NCBI GenBank assembly: GCA_024397995.1
Contig: CP073746.1
Coordinates: forward strand, 1,860,001-1,924,000
Reading direction: 5' to 3'
Source of the DNA: a bacterium SCSIO 12827
GTDB taxonomy: Bacteria > Pseudomonadota > Alphaproteobacteria > Rhodospirillales > Casp-alpha2
Length of the DNA stretch: 64,000 bases
Below the pieces are notes generated by a model. It did not search any database. It worked only from the letters and a program-made list of their open reading frames with translations, and was not told where the DNA came from. Below are positions 25,927 through 38,045 of the stretch, piece after piece (positions within the stretch are counted from its first letter, which is position 1; each line of letters opens with the position of its first letter). The position numbers were made by a program, and so were the translations under genes.

Positions 25927-28089
25927 GTGATCCGCCAGTTCGAACTTGTTGAACGGGTAAAGGCCTACGATCCCAACGCGGACGAGGTCGGGATCAATGG
26001 CGCCTACGTGTTTGCCATGAAGGCGCATGGCTCGCAAAAGCGTGCCTCGGGCGATCCGTATTTCTCGCACCCCATCGAGGTCGCGGGGATTCTCACTTCC
26101 TACCGGGTCGACAGCGCCACCATCGAGACGGCCCTGCTGCACGACACCATCGAGGATACGGTGGCGACGCTGGAGGATATCCGCTCCCACTTCGGCAACG
26201 AGGTCGCGCAGCTGGTTGACGGCGTGACCAAGCTGACCCGCATCGAATTCCAGTCGGACCGGGCCAAGCAGGCGGAAAACTTCCGCAAGCTGGTGCTGGC
26301 GATGTCCGAGGACATTCGCGTTCTGCTGGTCAAGCTGGCCGACCGCCTGCACAACATGCGGACCTTGCATTACATCAAAAGCGATGAAAAGCGCCGCCGC
26401 ATCGCCATGGAAACCATGGACATCTATGCGCCATTGGCGGAACGCATCGGGATGCAGGAAATCAAGACGGAGCTTGAGGATCTGGCCTTCGCTGAAATCA
26501 ACCCGGAAGCGCGCCGCGCCGTGGTCAAACGCCTGGACACCCTGCGCGAGCAGGGCGGGGAACTGGTGCCCAAAATCATCGGTGAACTGTCGGAAACCCT
26601 GTCGGAGAATGGTATCGAGGCCGAGGTCAACGGCCGCGAGAAGTCGCCTTATTCAATCTGGCGCAAGATGCAGAAGCACGACGTGGGGTTCGAGCAACTG
26701 TCGGACATCATGGCCTTCCGCATCACCGTGAACAGCATCGAGGATTGCTACAAGGCGCTTGGCGTGGCGCATAACGCCTATCGGGTCGTGCCGGGGCGGT
26801 TCAAAGATTACATCTCCATGCCAAAGCCGAACGGTTACCAGTCGCTTCATACCGGCGTGTTCGGTCCGCACCAGCAGCGCATCGAGTTGCAAATCCGCAC
26901 CAGGGTGATGCACGACGTCGCCGAACTGGGTGTCGCTGCTCATTGGAATTACAAGCAGGGCGGGCCGGCCAAGGACGGCACCCAGTACCGCTGGCTGCGC
27001 GAACTGCTCGACATTCTGGAACATGCCTCGGACCCCGAGGAAGTGTTGGAACACTCCAAGATGGAGATGTTCCAGGACCAGGTGTTCTGCTTCACGCCGC
27101 GCGGCGACCTGATCAACCTGCCGAGGGGGGCGACCACCGTCGATTTCGCCTACGCGGTTCACTCCGAGGTCGGTGACCACTGCGTCGGTGCGAAGATCAA
27201 CGGCAAGATGATGCCGCTGCGCACGGAGCTTCGAAACGGCGATCAGGTCGAAATCGTGACGTCCAAGGCGCAGACGCCTAACCCGACATGGGAACGCTTC
27301 GTCGTGACCGGCAAGGCGCGGGCGCGCATTCGCCGCTTCGTCCGCCTGCAGGAGCGAGAAGAATACGAAAAGCTCGGCCGCTCCATCCTGCAGCGCAGCT
27401 TCAAGGAAGCAGACTACGAGCTTACGGAAAAAGGGTTAAACGCGGCCCTGAAGAAGCTGACCCTGGCGACGGTCGACGATCTCTATGTCGCCGTCGGCAT
27501 GGGCAATCAGAGCGGCCGTGAGGTTTTGGAAGCCGTCTATCCCCGGGCCAAGCGCAAGAACAAAGACGGCGACGACATCGTCGTGCCGCTGGCCGAGGCC
27601 CGCAGCCGCAAGCGCGGCAAGGACAAGGGGGAGGGCGGCGGCGTCCCCATCCAGGGCCTGATCCCCGGCATGGCCATGCATTTCGCCGGCTGCTGCCATC
27701 CGCTGCCGGGCGACCGCATTGTCGGCATCGTGACCACGGGGCGGGGTGTCACCGTGCACACCATCGACTGTGACACCCTGGAAGGCTATGGCGACGAGCC
27801 GGAACGCTGGCTCGATCTGGCCTGGGATCGGGGCGAGGCGCAGCATGATCTGCATGTCGGCCGCGTCCATGTCACCGTCGCCAACGCACCGGGCTCGCTC
27901 GGCGATCTGTCGACCATGATCGCCAAGAACGACGGCAATATCTCCAACCTCAAGATCATCAACCGTTCGACCGATTTCTTCGACATGCTGATCGATGTCG
28001 AGGTGCGCGACGTCAAGCACCTGACCGACATCATCGCGGCGCTGCGCGCGTCGCCCGCCGTCAATTCGGTCGAACGCGCGAAAGGCTAG
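25927..28089 (+). CDS. rsh: Bifunctional (p)ppGpp synthetase/hydrolase (RelA/SpoT homologue)
   Basis: Makes and degrades the stringent-response alarmones. The 720-residue protein has an HD hydrolase domain with His72-Asp73 and the Glu-Asp pair in HDTIEDT, a synthetase domain with [10 protein letters not shown] and GRFKDYIS, a TGS domain ([17 protein letters not shown]), a zinc-finger-like [12 protein letters not shown] and a C-terminal ACT domain ([17 protein letters not shown]). The RFKD motif, rather than EFDD, is that of bifunctional enzymes, so both activities should be retained. Start is GTG with a weak ribosome site, after two hairpins. Confidence 0.96.
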   Translation: MIRQFELVERVKAYDPNADEVGINGAYVFAMKAHGSQKRASGDPYFSHPIEVAGILTSYRVDSATIETALLHDTIEDTVATLEDIRSHFGNEVAQLVDGVTKLTRIEFQSDRAKQAENFRKLVLAMSEDIRVLLVKLADRLHNMRTLHYIKSDEKRRRIAMETMDIYAPLAERIGMQEIKTELEDLAFAEINPEARRAVVKRLDTLREQGGELVPKIIGELSETLSENGIEAEVNGREKSPYSIWRKMQKHDVGFEQLSDIMAFRITVNSIEDCYKALGVAHNAYRVVPGRFKDYISMPKPNGYQSLHTGVFGPHQQRIELQIRTRVMHDVAELGVAAHWNYKQGGPAKDGTQYRWLRELLDILEHASDPEEVLEHSKMEMFQDQVFCFTPRGDLINLPRGATTVDFAYAVHSEVGDHCVGAKINGKMMPLRTELRNGDQVEIVTSKAQTPNPTWERFVVTGKARARIRRFVRLQEREEYEKLGRSILQRSFKEADYELTEKGLNAALKKLTLATVDDLYVAVGMGNQSGREVLEAVYPRAKRKNKDGDDIVVPLAEARSRKRGKDKGEGGGVPIQGLIPGMAMHFAGCCHPLPGDRIVGIVTTGRGVTVHTIDCDTLEGYGDEPERWLDLAWDRGEAQHDLHVGRVHVTVANAPGSLGDLSTMIAKNDGNISNLKIINRSTDFFDMLIDVEVRDVKHLTDIIAALRASPAVNSVERAKG

Positions 28090-28111
28090 GGCAGGCAAGG
28101 ATTTGAAGACG

Positions 28112-28867
28112 ATGACCGGATATCTCAGGCTCGGCGTCAACATCGACCACGTGGCGACCATCCGCAACGCCCGCGGCGGCGGCCATCCCGACCCCGTGCG
28201 CGCGGCCCGCGCCGCCGCCCAGGCCGGGGCCGACGGCATCACCGCCCACCTGCGCGAAGACCGGCGCCATATCTCCGACGACGACATGGCGCGGCTTGTG
28301 GCGCAGATCGACCTGCCGCTCAACTTCGAGATGGCGGCGACGGAGGAAATGCTGGCCATCGCCCTGCGCCATAAGCCGCACGCCGCCTGCATCGTGCCGG
28401 AAAAACGCGAGGAACGGACGACCGAAGGCGGCCTGGACGCCGCCGGGGGCATGGGATCCCTGAAGCCCTATGTCGACGCCCTGAACGCCGCCGGCATCCG
28501 CGTTTCCCTGTTCATCGAACCTGACCCCGTGCAATTGGACGCCGCCAAGGCCCTGGGCGCCCCCGTGGTCGAACTTCACACCGGCGCCTATTGCGACGCC
28601 GGGCCGGCCACCCAGGCGGCGCAGTTGCAGCGCGTCAAGGACGCTGCCGCCCATGCCGAGGCGATCGGTCTGGAATGCCATGCCGGGCATGGCTTGACCT
28701 TCGATACGGTCGGGCCGGTGGCCGCGATCGCCACCATCGCTGAGCTGAACATCGGTCATTTCCTGATCGGCGAGGCGATTTTCGGCGGCCTGGAAAGCGC
28801 CATCAAGCGCATGCGCGCCCTGATGGACCAGGCCCGGGCCGAGGCCCTGGGCGAACGCTCCGCGTGA
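28112..28867 (+). CDS. pdxJ: Pyridoxine 5'-phosphate synthase
   Basis: Closes the pyridoxine ring in vitamin B6 synthesis from 1-deoxyxylulose 5-phosphate and 3-amino-2-oxopropyl phosphate. The 251-residue TIM barrel shows [51 protein letters not shown], and CHAGHGL. The ATG at 28112 follows AAGGA by about 11 bases; a TTG three codons earlier is less plausible. First gene of pdxJ-acpS-lepB-rnc-era-recO, a classical proteobacterial order. Confidence 0.97.
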   Translation: MTGYLRLGVNIDHVATIRNARGGGHPDPVRAARAAAQAGADGITAHLREDRRHISDDDMARLVAQIDLPLNFEMAATEEMLAIALRHKPHAACIVPEKREERTTEGGLDAAGGMGSLKPYVDALNAAGIRVSLFIEPDPVQLDAAKALGAPVVELHTGAYCDAGPATQAAQLQRVKDAAAHAEAIGLECHAGHGLTFDTVGPVAAIATIAELNIGHFLIGEAIFGGLESAIKRMRALMDQARAEALGERSA

Positions 28868-28904
28868 CCCCGCAGGAACGCCCGCAGACCATGACACCCT
28901 GCCC

Positions 28905-29315
28905 ATGATCATCGGAATCGGCACGGACCTGTGCGACATCCGCCGGATCGAGCGTACGCTGGACCGGTTCGGGGACCGCTTCGTCGACCGCCTGTTCGCC
29001 GAAGGCGAGCAGAAAAAGGCCTATCGGCGGCAGAATCCGGCGGCCTCCTTCGCTCAGAGCTTCGCCGCCAAGGAAGCCTGCGCCAAGGCGCTGGGCACCG
29101 GGTTTCGCCTGGGCGTGTTCTGGAAGGACATGGTGGTCGCCAACCTGCCCACGGGGCAGCCCTATATGCTGATCACCGGCGGCGCCAAGGCGCGGCTTGA
29201 CGCGTTGACGCCGTCCGGCATGACCGCCCAGGTTCATGTCTCCCAGACCGATGAATACCCCCTGGCCCACGCCATGGTGATCATTTCCGCCGTTCCCGCG
29301 ATGGAAGGCGCTTGA
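28905..29315 (+). CDS. acpS: Holo-[acyl-carrier-protein] synthase
   Basis: Transfers 4'-phosphopantetheine from CoA to the acyl carrier protein of fatty acid synthesis. The 136-residue protein carries the magnesium-binding Asp8 in [11 protein letters not shown] and Glu57 in [14 protein letters not shown]. Normal AcpS length. Lies 37 bp after pdxJ, on the same strand as lepB. Confidence 0.96.
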   Translation: MIIGIGTDLCDIRRIERTLDRFGDRFVDRLFAEGEQKKAYRRQNPAASFAQSFAAKEACAKALGTGFRLGVFWKDMVVANLPTGQPYMLITGGAKARLDALTPSGMTAQVHVSQTDEYPLAHAMVIISAVPAMEGA

Positions 29316-29416
29316 CCTTTGCGCCCGACCCGCGTTTCATCCGCCCGCCGAAACCATCCGGCGACCCAGCCATTCCTTCCAGGCAACACCCTAGGCATTC
29401 CACGGAAAAACAACAT

Positions 29417-30148
29417 ATGAGCGGCGACAAACCAGGCGGATTCTGGGACACCCTGAAAACGGTCGCCTATGCGATCCTGATCGCGCTGGTCGTACGTACC
29501 TTCGCGTATGAGCCCTTCAACATCCCGTCGGGCTCCATGCTGCCGACGCTGTTGATCGGCGATTACCTGTTCGTGTCCAAGTTCTCCTATGGGTATTCCA
29601 AGCATTCGTTGCCGTTCTCCATGCCGCTGATCCCGGGGCGCGTCTTCGAGGATACGCCGGAGCGCGGCGACGTCGTGGTGTTCAAGCTGCCGTCCGACAA
29701 CAAGACCGATTTCATCAAACGCATCGTCGGCCTGCCTGGTGATGAAATTCAGGTGACGGGTGGCATCCTGCACATCAACGGCACGCCGGTTGTTCGCGAA
29801 CGGGTCGAGGATTTCGTCTCAACCGACGATTTCGGCACCACCCGGCGCGTGCCGCGTTTCGTCGAGACCCTGCCGAACGGCGTGAAGCACTTCATTCTGG
29901 AAGAAACGGACAACGACCCCATGGACAACACGCGGGTCTACAAGGTGCCCGCCGACAAGTTCTTCGCCATGGGTGACAACCGTGACCGGTCCAATGATTC
30001 CCGCTACGGCGATGTCGGGTTCATTCCCAAGGAAAACCTCGTGGGCCGCGCCGAATTCCTGTTCTTCTCAACCCAGGGCTCCCTGTGGCGGCCTTGGCAA
30101 TGGCCGTCGACGGTGCGCTTCGAGCGCATCTTCCAGGGCATTGAATGA
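29417..30148 (+). CDS. lepB: Signal peptidase I
   Basis: Inner-membrane serine/lysine protease that removes signal peptides at the periplasmic face. The 243-residue protein has one N-terminal membrane segment at about 13-30, catalytic Ser40 in PSGSMLPTL, catalytic Lys101 in FIKRIVGLPGD, and the box GDNRDRSNDSRYG. An open frame with TTG start at 29312 adds 35 Pro-rich residues; the Met at 29417 is preferred because it puts the membrane segment at the usual place. Its last four bases overlap the rnc start. Confidence 0.95.
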   Translation: MSGDKPGGFWDTLKTVAYAILIALVVRTFAYEPFNIPSGSMLPTLLIGDYLFVSKFSYGYSKHSLPFSMPLIPGRVFEDTPERGDVVVFKLPSDNKTDFIKRIVGLPGDEIQVTGGILHINGTPVVRERVEDFVSTDDFGTTRRVPRFVETLPNGVKHFILEETDNDPMDNTRVYKVPADKFFAMGDNRDRSNDSRYGDVGFIPKENLVGRAEFLFFSTQGSLWRPWQWPSTVRFERIFQGIE

Positions 30149-30837
30149 GCGGCGGCAGCACATCCAAGCGCCATTCGGCCCTGCAGGACCGCCTGGGCCA
30201 TCGTTTCGGCGATCCTGACCTCCTTACACAGGCCTTCAAGCATGCATCGGGGCAGACGGACCGCCTGAATTCCAACGAACGCCTGGAATTCCTCGGTGAT
30301 CGGGTGCTGGGGCTGGCCGTCTCGGCGTTGCTTTATGAGCGTTTTCCCGGGGAAAGCGAGGGCGAACTCGGCTACCGCTTCACCGCCCTGGTGCGCAAGG
30401 ATACCCTGGCCACAGTGGCCCGCGATCTGGACCTGGCGTCCTGCCTGGCGCTTTCGCCCGGCGAAAAAGCGGCGGGCGGGCGGGACAACCCATCGATCCT
30501 GGCCGACGCCTGCGAGGCCGTGATCGGGGCCCTGTTCCTGGACGCGGGATACGACGTTGCCGCCGATTTCGTCAAACGCATGTGGACCCCCTTGGCCGAT
30601 GCGCACACGGGGCCCCTGAAGGACGCCAAGACACGGCTTCAGGAACGCTGTCAGAAGGACGCCTTGCCGCTGCCGGTCTATGCGGTGACGGACCAGACCG
30701 GGCCGGACCACGCGCCGACCTTTACCGTCACGGTGCAGGTCGCGGGGCGCGCGGAGCAGACAGGGACGGGCAACGCCAAACAGGAAGCCGAACAGGCCGC
30801 CGCCACGGCGATGCTGGACAATTGGGGGACAGGATGA
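30145..30837 (+). CDS. rnc: Ribonuclease III
   Basis: Cleaves double-stranded RNA in rRNA processing and mRNA decay. The 230-residue protein has the endonuclease signature NERLEFLGDRVLGL (about 42-55), the second acidic site ADACEAVIGALF, and a C-terminal double-stranded RNA-binding domain (DAKTRLQERCQ ... GNAKQEAEQAAA). Overlaps lepB and era by four bases each (ATGA), so translation is coupled throughout. Confidence 0.97.
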   Translation: MSGGSTSKRHSALQDRLGHRFGDPDLLTQAFKHASGQTDRLNSNERLEFLGDRVLGLAVSALLYERFPGESEGELGYRFTALVRKDTLATVARDLDLASCLALSPGEKAAGGRDNPSILADACEAVIGALFLDAGYDVAADFVKRMWTPLADAHTGPLKDAKTRLQERCQKDALPLPVYAVTDQTGPDHAPTFTVTVQVAGRAEQTGTGNAKQEAEQAAATAMLDNWGTG

Positions 30838-31736
30838 ACGAGACCAAGGCCCGCGCCGGCGTCATTGCCATCCTGGGCGCGCCCAACGTCGGCAAGTCGA
30901 CCCTGGTCAACCGTCTGGTCGGGGCCAAAGTCTCCATCGTGTCGCCCAAGGTGCAAACGACGCGAACCCGCGTGCTCGGCATCTTCATCGAAGGATCGGC
31001 GCAGGTCATCCTGATCGACACGCCAGGCATTTTCGAGCCCAAGGGACGGCTCGACCGGGCCATGGTCGCCGCCGCCTGGTCGGGCGCCCAGGATGCCGAT
31101 GCCATCGCCCTGTTGATCGACGCCAAGGACGGTGTGGACAAACGCTCGCAGGCGATCATCGACAAGCTGATCCTGGGCAACCGCAAGGCCTATCTGATCC
31201 TCAACAAGATTGATCTTGTGGCCAAGCCGGTGTTGCTGTCCCTGGCGGAAAAATTAATGGGTACAGGCGTCTTCACCGATTGCTTCATGGTGTCCGCCAA
31301 TACCGGAGACGGTGTTTCCGACCTCGCAAAGCTGTTCGCCACCGCCGTGCCAGAAGGTCCGTGGCTGTATCCCGAGGACGAGATTTCCGACATGCCGGCG
31401 CGCCTGCTGGCGGCCGAGATCACGCGCGAAAAGCTGTTTCTCAAACTCCATCAGGAACTGCCTTACAAGATCACCGTCGAGACCGAGGACTGGACCCAGA
31501 AGGCCGATGGTTCGGCCCATGTGCGCCAGGTCATCTATGTCGAGCGGGACAGCCAGAAGGGCATCGTGCTGGGCCGCCAGGGGGCCATGGTCAAACAGAT
31601 CGGCGCCGCCGCGCGCACCGAACTTCAGGATTTGCTGGGCCATCCCGTGCATCTGTTCATCCACGTCAAGGTACGCGGGAAATGGCAGGACGACCGTGAA
31701 CGCTATGCCGAATGGGGCCTGGACTTCGATGCCTGA
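30834..31736 (+). CDS. era: GTPase Era
   Basis: Ribosome-assembly GTPase that binds 16S rRNA. The 300-residue protein shows G1 GAPNVGKST, switch II DTPGIFEP, G4 NKIDLV, and a C-terminal KH domain (RQGAMVKQIGAAARTELQ, VHLFIHVKV). The Met at 30834 overlaps the rnc stop; an 84-codon extension into rnc was rejected. lepB-rnc-era-recO order is strongly conserved. Confidence 0.98.
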   Translation: MNETKARAGVIAILGAPNVGKSTLVNRLVGAKVSIVSPKVQTTRTRVLGIFIEGSAQVILIDTPGIFEPKGRLDRAMVAAAWSGAQDADAIALLIDAKDGVDKRSQAIIDKLILGNRKAYLILNKIDLVAKPVLLSLAEKLMGTGVFTDCFMVSANTGDGVSDLAKLFATAVPEGPWLYPEDEISDMPARLLAAEITREKLFLKLHQELPYKITVETEDWTQKADGSAHVRQVIYVERDSQKGIVLGRQGAMVKQIGAAARTELQDLLGHPVHLFIHVKVRGKWQDDRERYAEWGLDFDA

Positions 31737-31784
31737 TCAGGGTCAATCGACTGCACCTGAAACGCGCAGGTAGGGCGTTCCGCC

Positions 31785-32504
31785 ATGGAATGGCACGATA
31801 AGGGCTACATCCTGGCGACCCGCAAGCACGGTGAGAGTGCGCTGATCGTCAGCGCCCTGACGCAGACGCGGGGCCGCCAAACGGGGTTGGTGCGGGGCGG
31901 GGCAGGGCGGCGCAAGCGCGGCGGTCTGCAGGTCGGCAACCTGGTCACTCTCGATTGGCGCGGCCGCCTGCCGGAACACCTGGGCAGCCTGACGACCGAA
32001 GTGCTGGAAACCCCGGCGGCGGCGCTGATGAACTGCCCGGACGGCCTTGCCGCGCTCTCCGCCGCCTGTGCGGTGACCGAGGCCCTGCTGCCCGAAGGCG
32101 AAGACCACCCCGCGATCTTCCACGGCCTGGCGGCGTTGTTCGGGGTCCTTGACGATGCCGACGTCGGGTCGGCCTATGTGAAATGGGAAATGGGCGTGCT
32201 CGGCGAATTGGGCTTCGGCCTTGATCTCGCCGCCTGCGCTGCCACGGGAGAGACGGAAAACCTGACCTATGTCTCACCCAAGACCGGGCGTGCCGTCTCG
32301 GCCGCTGCCGGCAAGCCCTATCATGGGCGTCTGCTGGCCCTGCCGGCGTTTCTGCGCGGCCCCGGGACGGCAGAGACCCCGGACGAGGTCGTCGACGGCC
32401 TCAAGCTGACCGGGTTTTTCCTGGAAAGCCATGCCCTGGAAGGCCGGGCCGGGCGCTTGGCCGCCCGTGACCGCTTGGTGGAACGCTTCCAGGCGAAAAA
32501 ATAA
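31785..32504 (+). CDS. recO: DNA repair protein RecO
   Basis: Helps RecA load on single-stranded DNA in the RecFOR pathway. The 239-residue protein has an N-terminal OB-fold beginning MEWHDKGYILATRKHGES and ALTQTRGRQTGLVRGG, then a helical domain. The zinc-finger cysteines seen in some RecO are missing; the relevant region reads LAACAATGETENLTYVSPKTG with one Cys, as in many alphaproteobacterial members. 48 bp downstream of era. Confidence 0.92.
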   Translation: MEWHDKGYILATRKHGESALIVSALTQTRGRQTGLVRGGAGRRKRGGLQVGNLVTLDWRGRLPEHLGSLTTEVLETPAAALMNCPDGLAALSAACAVTEALLPEGEDHPAIFHGLAALFGVLDDADVGSAYVKWEMGVLGELGFGLDLAACAATGETENLTYVSPKTGRAVSAAAGKPYHGRLLALPAFLRGPGTAETPDEVVDGLKLTGFFLESHALEGRAGRLAARDRLVERFQAKK

Positions 32505-32526
32505 CCGATTTGTCGCCATCGGCGCA

Positions 32527-32554
32527 TTGACCGCCCACCCCCTGAATGTACTAT
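32527..32554 (+). promoter_or_regulatory. Candidate sigma70 promoter of parC
   Basis: TTGACC (32527-32532), 16-base spacer, TACTAT (32549-32554). An 18-base spacing with CTATAT is also possible. Lies in the 118-bp recO/parC gap, about 70 bases before the start codon. Confidence 0.5.
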
Positions 32555-32622
32555 ATCTGGTGCATGAATTCAGCCCTCCGCCCCAAATGCGCGGAAAACC
32601 TGCAATCTAAGGAATCCTTGCG

Positions 32623-34866
<2,244 letters not shown>

Positions 34867-34881
34867 GCTGTGCGTGCGGGA

Positions 34882-35625
34882 CTAGGTTCCGGACGTTGCC
34901 GTGAAGTCGTCGAAGTTCTGCCAACCGGTCGCCGTATGGACCTCGAGCGGGCGGAACCGCGCCTTGTAGGACATCTTGTTGCAGCCCTCGATCCAGAATC
35001 CCAGATAGACATAGGGCAGGCCGAGACGCTTGGCCTCGTCGATCAGCCACAGGATCATGTAGGTGCCCATGCCCCGGCGCGGCTGTTCCGGGTCGAAATA
35101 GCTGTAGACCGCTGACAACCCGTCGCCCAGGCGGTCGGCCAGCATGGCCCCCATCAGCGTGCCCTCATCATCGCGGAAGGTGATCAGGCCCGTGTCGATG
35201 GGGGTGTCCTCGATCAGCGCCTGGTAGTCCAGGTAATCCATCTTGGACATGTCACCGCCCGAATGGCGCGACGCCTGATAGCGCTGGAACAGGCGGTATT
35301 GTTCCTGGGTAGCGGTCGGCTGCGCCATGCGCGCCGACAGGTCCGTATTGGCCTTCAGTATCCGCTTCATTGACGGGCGCAGGTCAAAGCCGTTGACGGC
35401 GATGCGCACGGCCTTACAGGCATCGCAACCGGGACAGGCCGGGGCATAGACGATCCCGTGGGAGCGGCGGAAGCCGGCATAGGACAATTGATCATGCAGG
35501 CGGGTGGCGTCGCGCCCGAACAGTTCGGTGACCACGCGCCGTTCGACCCGATCCGGCAGGTACGGACAAGGCAACGGGGCCGTCGCGAAAAAGAATCGCG
35601 TGTCCGATATGGGTTTGTGGCGCAT
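34882..35625 (-). CDS. bpt: Aspartate/glutamate leucyltransferase (N-end rule)
   Basis: Adds leucine from Leu-tRNA to N-terminal Asp or Glu, marking proteins for ClpS-ClpAP. The 247-residue protein matches the Ate1-type family: FFATAPLPCPYLPDR, the Cys motif ACPGCDACKAVR, YLDYQALI, and the C-terminal GFWIEGCNKMSYKARFRP. In alphaproteobacteria this fold is usually the Bpt leucyltransferase rather than an arginyltransferase. Lies 52 bp downstream of motB in a minus-strand run. Confidence 0.92.
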   Translation of the reverse strand: MRHKPISDTRFFFATAPLPCPYLPDRVERRVVTELFGRDATRLHDQLSYAGFRRSHGIVYAPACPGCDACKAVRIAVNGFDLRPSMKRILKANTDLSARMAQPTATQEQYRLFQRYQASRHSGGDMSKMDYLDYQALIEDTPIDTGLITFRDDEGTLMGAMLADRLGDGLSAVYSYFDPEQPRRGMGTYMILWLIDEAKRLGLPYVYLGFWIEGCNKMSYKARFRPLEVHTATGWQNFDDFTATSGT

Positions 35626-35677
35626 GTCGTGTCCCTGTGCCTCCGGTCACGCCGCCAATGCGTCAACCGTTCGGAAC

Positions 35678-36817
35678 CTACTGTGGCTTAATATCACCGC
35701 GGATTTCAAGGTTGATCCCGGGTAACGCCGGTGCGGCTGGCTGAGCCGGGGCAGCGCCGCTGGGTGCAGGCAGTTGTATGCCTTCGGGCTTCAACTCGGG
35801 CGCGGGTGCGGCGGCGCCATCTTCCTGCCGCTGCTGACGCTTGATCTCGTTCAGGCCGGGCAGGGCTTCGTTCTCACGTTCCTTCCTAGCCTTTTCCTCG
35901 GCGGCCTTTTGGGCCTTTTCCTTTTCCGCCTCACGGCCGGTGCCACGCAGAAGAATAATCGAAAGCCGCCGGTTGGACGGATGCTTGGGGTCTTCGGCAA
36001 TCAGGGGATCCGTCGCTGATTTTCCGACGACACGCTGGATTCTGGCGTCGGGCACGCCGAAGCTTTCGAGCGCGCGGCGCGCCGAATTGGCGCGGTCCGA
36101 CGACAGTTCCCAGTTGCCGTAGTCCTGACCGGAAAACGGGGTGGCGTCCGTATGCCCGGAAATCGAGATGTCCTGGGGCATCGACAAAATGACCTTGGAC
36201 ACCAGTTCCAGCAGGCGTTCCGTGTGCAGGAACATCTTGGAGGATCCCGACGGGAACATGGCCAAGCCATCGCGGTCGATCAGCTGAATGCGCAGACCTT
36301 CGGGTGTGTTGTCGACCAGCAGGCTGTTTTTCAGCTGACGCATCTGCGGCACGCTTTCCAGCGTTTTTTGCAGTTCTTCCTGGGCGTCCTCAAAGGCTTC
36401 CTGTTCCTTCTTGGCAGCCTGTGCCTCAAGGTCCTCTTCGGTCGGTTGGGCCTTGGATTCGGCCTCGCCCTCGGACAGGTCACCGCCGGTGCCGGCCTTG
36501 GGCGGCGGCAGATCGACGGTCACGCTGTCGCGCGCCGTGGCGTTCGAGGAAATGCCTTCCTCGGTAATCGTCTTGCCCTGAAGGATGTCGCCGGACCCGC
36601 TGGTCGTCTGCGACGTGGACACGGGCGCGAAATAGTTGGAAATGCCTTCGAGGGATTCCTGGGTGACCGAGTTCAACAGCCACAGCAGCAGGAAGAAGGC
36701 CATCATGGCGGTCACGAAGTCGGCGTAGGCGATTTTCCACGCGCCGCCGTGATGGCCGTGTCCGCCCTTCTTGATCTTCTTGATGATGATCGGTTGTTTT
36801 GCGGCTTCTTCCGCCAT
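35678..36817 (-). CDS. motB: Flagellar motor stator protein MotB
   Basis: Anchors the stator to peptidoglycan and with MotA conducts protons. The 379-residue protein has one membrane helix with proton-carrying Asp33 (AYADFVTAMM), an extended periplasmic linker rich in Glu/Gln/Ala (about 100-155), and an OmpA-like peptidoglycan-binding domain (ISISGHTDATPF, SSDRANSARRAL, DPKHPSNRRLSI). The final ~75 residues are Lys/Glu then Pro/Ala rich, longer than in E. coli MotB. Situated 91 bp after motA. Confidence 0.96.
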   Translation of the reverse strand: MAEEAAKQPIIIKKIKKGGHGHHGGAWKIAYADFVTAMMAFFLLLWLLNSVTQESLEGISNYFAPVSTSQTTSGSGDILQGKTITEEGISSNATARDSVTVDLPPPKAGTGGDLSEGEAESKAQPTEEDLEAQAAKKEQEAFEDAQEELQKTLESVPQMRQLKNSLLVDNTPEGLRIQLIDRDGLAMFPSGSSKMFLHTERLLELVSKVILSMPQDISISGHTDATPFSGQDYGNWELSSDRANSARRALESFGVPDARIQRVVGKSATDPLIAEDPKHPSNRRLSIILLRGTGREAEKEKAQKAAEEKARKERENEALPGLNEIKRQQRQEDGAAAPAPELKPEGIQLPAPSGAAPAQPAAPALPGINLEIRGDIKPQ

Positions 36818-36908
36818 CAGGCCCTTCCTATGGGGTCCGTCCCGTTTCGGCCGTTCGTCCTGCCGTGGTCATGGGGAGGTGTGCGACCGGCGACAGGCGG
36901 GGTGCTTA

Positions 36909-37769
36909 TCACGACGCCGCGGGCAGGTTGGTGACCATTTCCTCGACCTCGGCAAAGGTTGGCCGCAACCCGTGCGCCAAGGTCTTGCGCGCGAATTCAA
37001 CGGACACCTGCGGGGCATAGCCCTGCATGTGACCGACCAGCGCGATCTTGATGCAGTTCAGGTAAGCGGCGTCGGAAGCGTAGGTATTGGTCAGAGAGGC
37101 CGCAATGGGGGCCATGAAGCCATAGGCGAAGAAAATTCCGCTGAACGTCCCGACCAGGGCGGCCGCGATCAGGTTGCCGAGAACTTCCGGCGGTTCGGTG
37201 ATCGAGCCCATGGTCACGATGACGCCCAAGACGGCGGCGACGATGCCTAGCGCCGGGGTCGCGTCGGCCATGCTCTGCCAGGCGCCGGAGATGGAATGCA
37301 ACTCCTCGTGGTGCTTTTCCAGTTCGGCATCCATGACCGATTCGATTTCGTGCGGGTTGGAAGCCCCCAGGGTCAACAGGCGCAGATAGTCGCACAGGAA
37401 TTCGATGGCGTGATGGTCGCCGTGAAACAACGGGAAATTGGCGAACAGGGTGCTTTCATCCGGTTTTTCCACATGCGCTTCCAGCGCCAGGTCGCCTTTG
37501 GTCTTGGCCAGGCGGAACACTGAATAGAGGCAACCGAGAAGCTCTTCATAGTGTTCGCGGGTATATGTGGGGCCTTTGATCAGGGTCTTGAACGATCCCA
37601 TGACCCCCTTGATCACCGACTTGGGGTTGCCCGTGACGAACGCCCCGATGGCGCCGCCGAAGATGATGATGAATTCAAGCGGCTGCCAAAGCACACCGAA
37701 GCTGCCGTGGACGCCATAGGCACCGAACACGGAAACCAGTACAACCAATGAGCCTACAATAAACAGCAT
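36909..37769 (-). CDS. motA: Flagellar motor stator protein MotA
   Basis: Inner-membrane proton channel subunit that drives the rotor. The 286-residue protein has the four-helix MotA layout: helices near 2-22 and 31-47, a long cytoplasmic loop (GPTYTREHYEELLGCLYSVFR, then HAIEFLCDYLRLL), and helices around 165-215 with the conserved stretch MADATPALGIVAAVLGVIVTMG. The Pro residues of helices 3 and 4 are present. Motor polarity (H+ versus Na+) cannot be decided here. Upstream is a 276-bp AT-rich gap shared with the divergent flavin reductase. Confidence 0.96.
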   Translation of the reverse strand: MLFIVGSLVVLVSVFGAYGVHGSFGVLWQPLEFIIIFGGAIGAFVTGNPKSVIKGVMGSFKTLIKGPTYTREHYEELLGCLYSVFRLAKTKGDLALEAHVEKPDESTLFANFPLFHGDHHAIEFLCDYLRLLTLGASNPHEIESVMDAELEKHHEELHSISGAWQSMADATPALGIVAAVLGVIVTMGSITEPPEVLGNLIAAALVGTFSGIFFAYGFMAPIAASLTNTYASDAAYLNCIKIALVGHMQGYAPQVSVEFARKTLAHGLRPTFAEVEEMVTNLPAAS

Positions 37770-38045
37770 TCAGCAGTCTCCAAGAGCACGGGCCCGCGCC
37801 GGTGTCGGTTTTCGATCTTTGGCGCACGGATGGAAAGCTATCGTCCTATCATCCCAAAATACAAGCATTTCTCGTACCGAAGTGCCATAAGCCAATATGT
37901 TTAATTCAAAGAGCCACGCCCTCATTGAACGTCAAATTGATTGGTAATTGGTAAAGGCTTGCCAGCCGTTCCCCAGGCGACGTATTCAAGACGTCATCCG
38001 TGTACACCTGCCAACATCCTTAAGGGAAGTGATTCGGCCGCCGAT
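37770..38045. other. 276-bp divergent intergenic region, motA / flavin reductase
   Basis: Locally AT-rich around 37850-37965, as expected of promoters. No gene, consensus sigma28 or sigma54 motif could be assigned. A minus-strand TTGTAT with an ATAGCT about 17 bases on could serve motA. A direct repeat of TTGGTAA near 37950 is present. Confidence 0.4.

Noticed and set aside
30582-30833. 84-codon N-terminal extension of Era
   Set aside because: Overlaps rnc out of frame; the Met at 30834 overlaps the rnc stop and begins the normal Era sequence.
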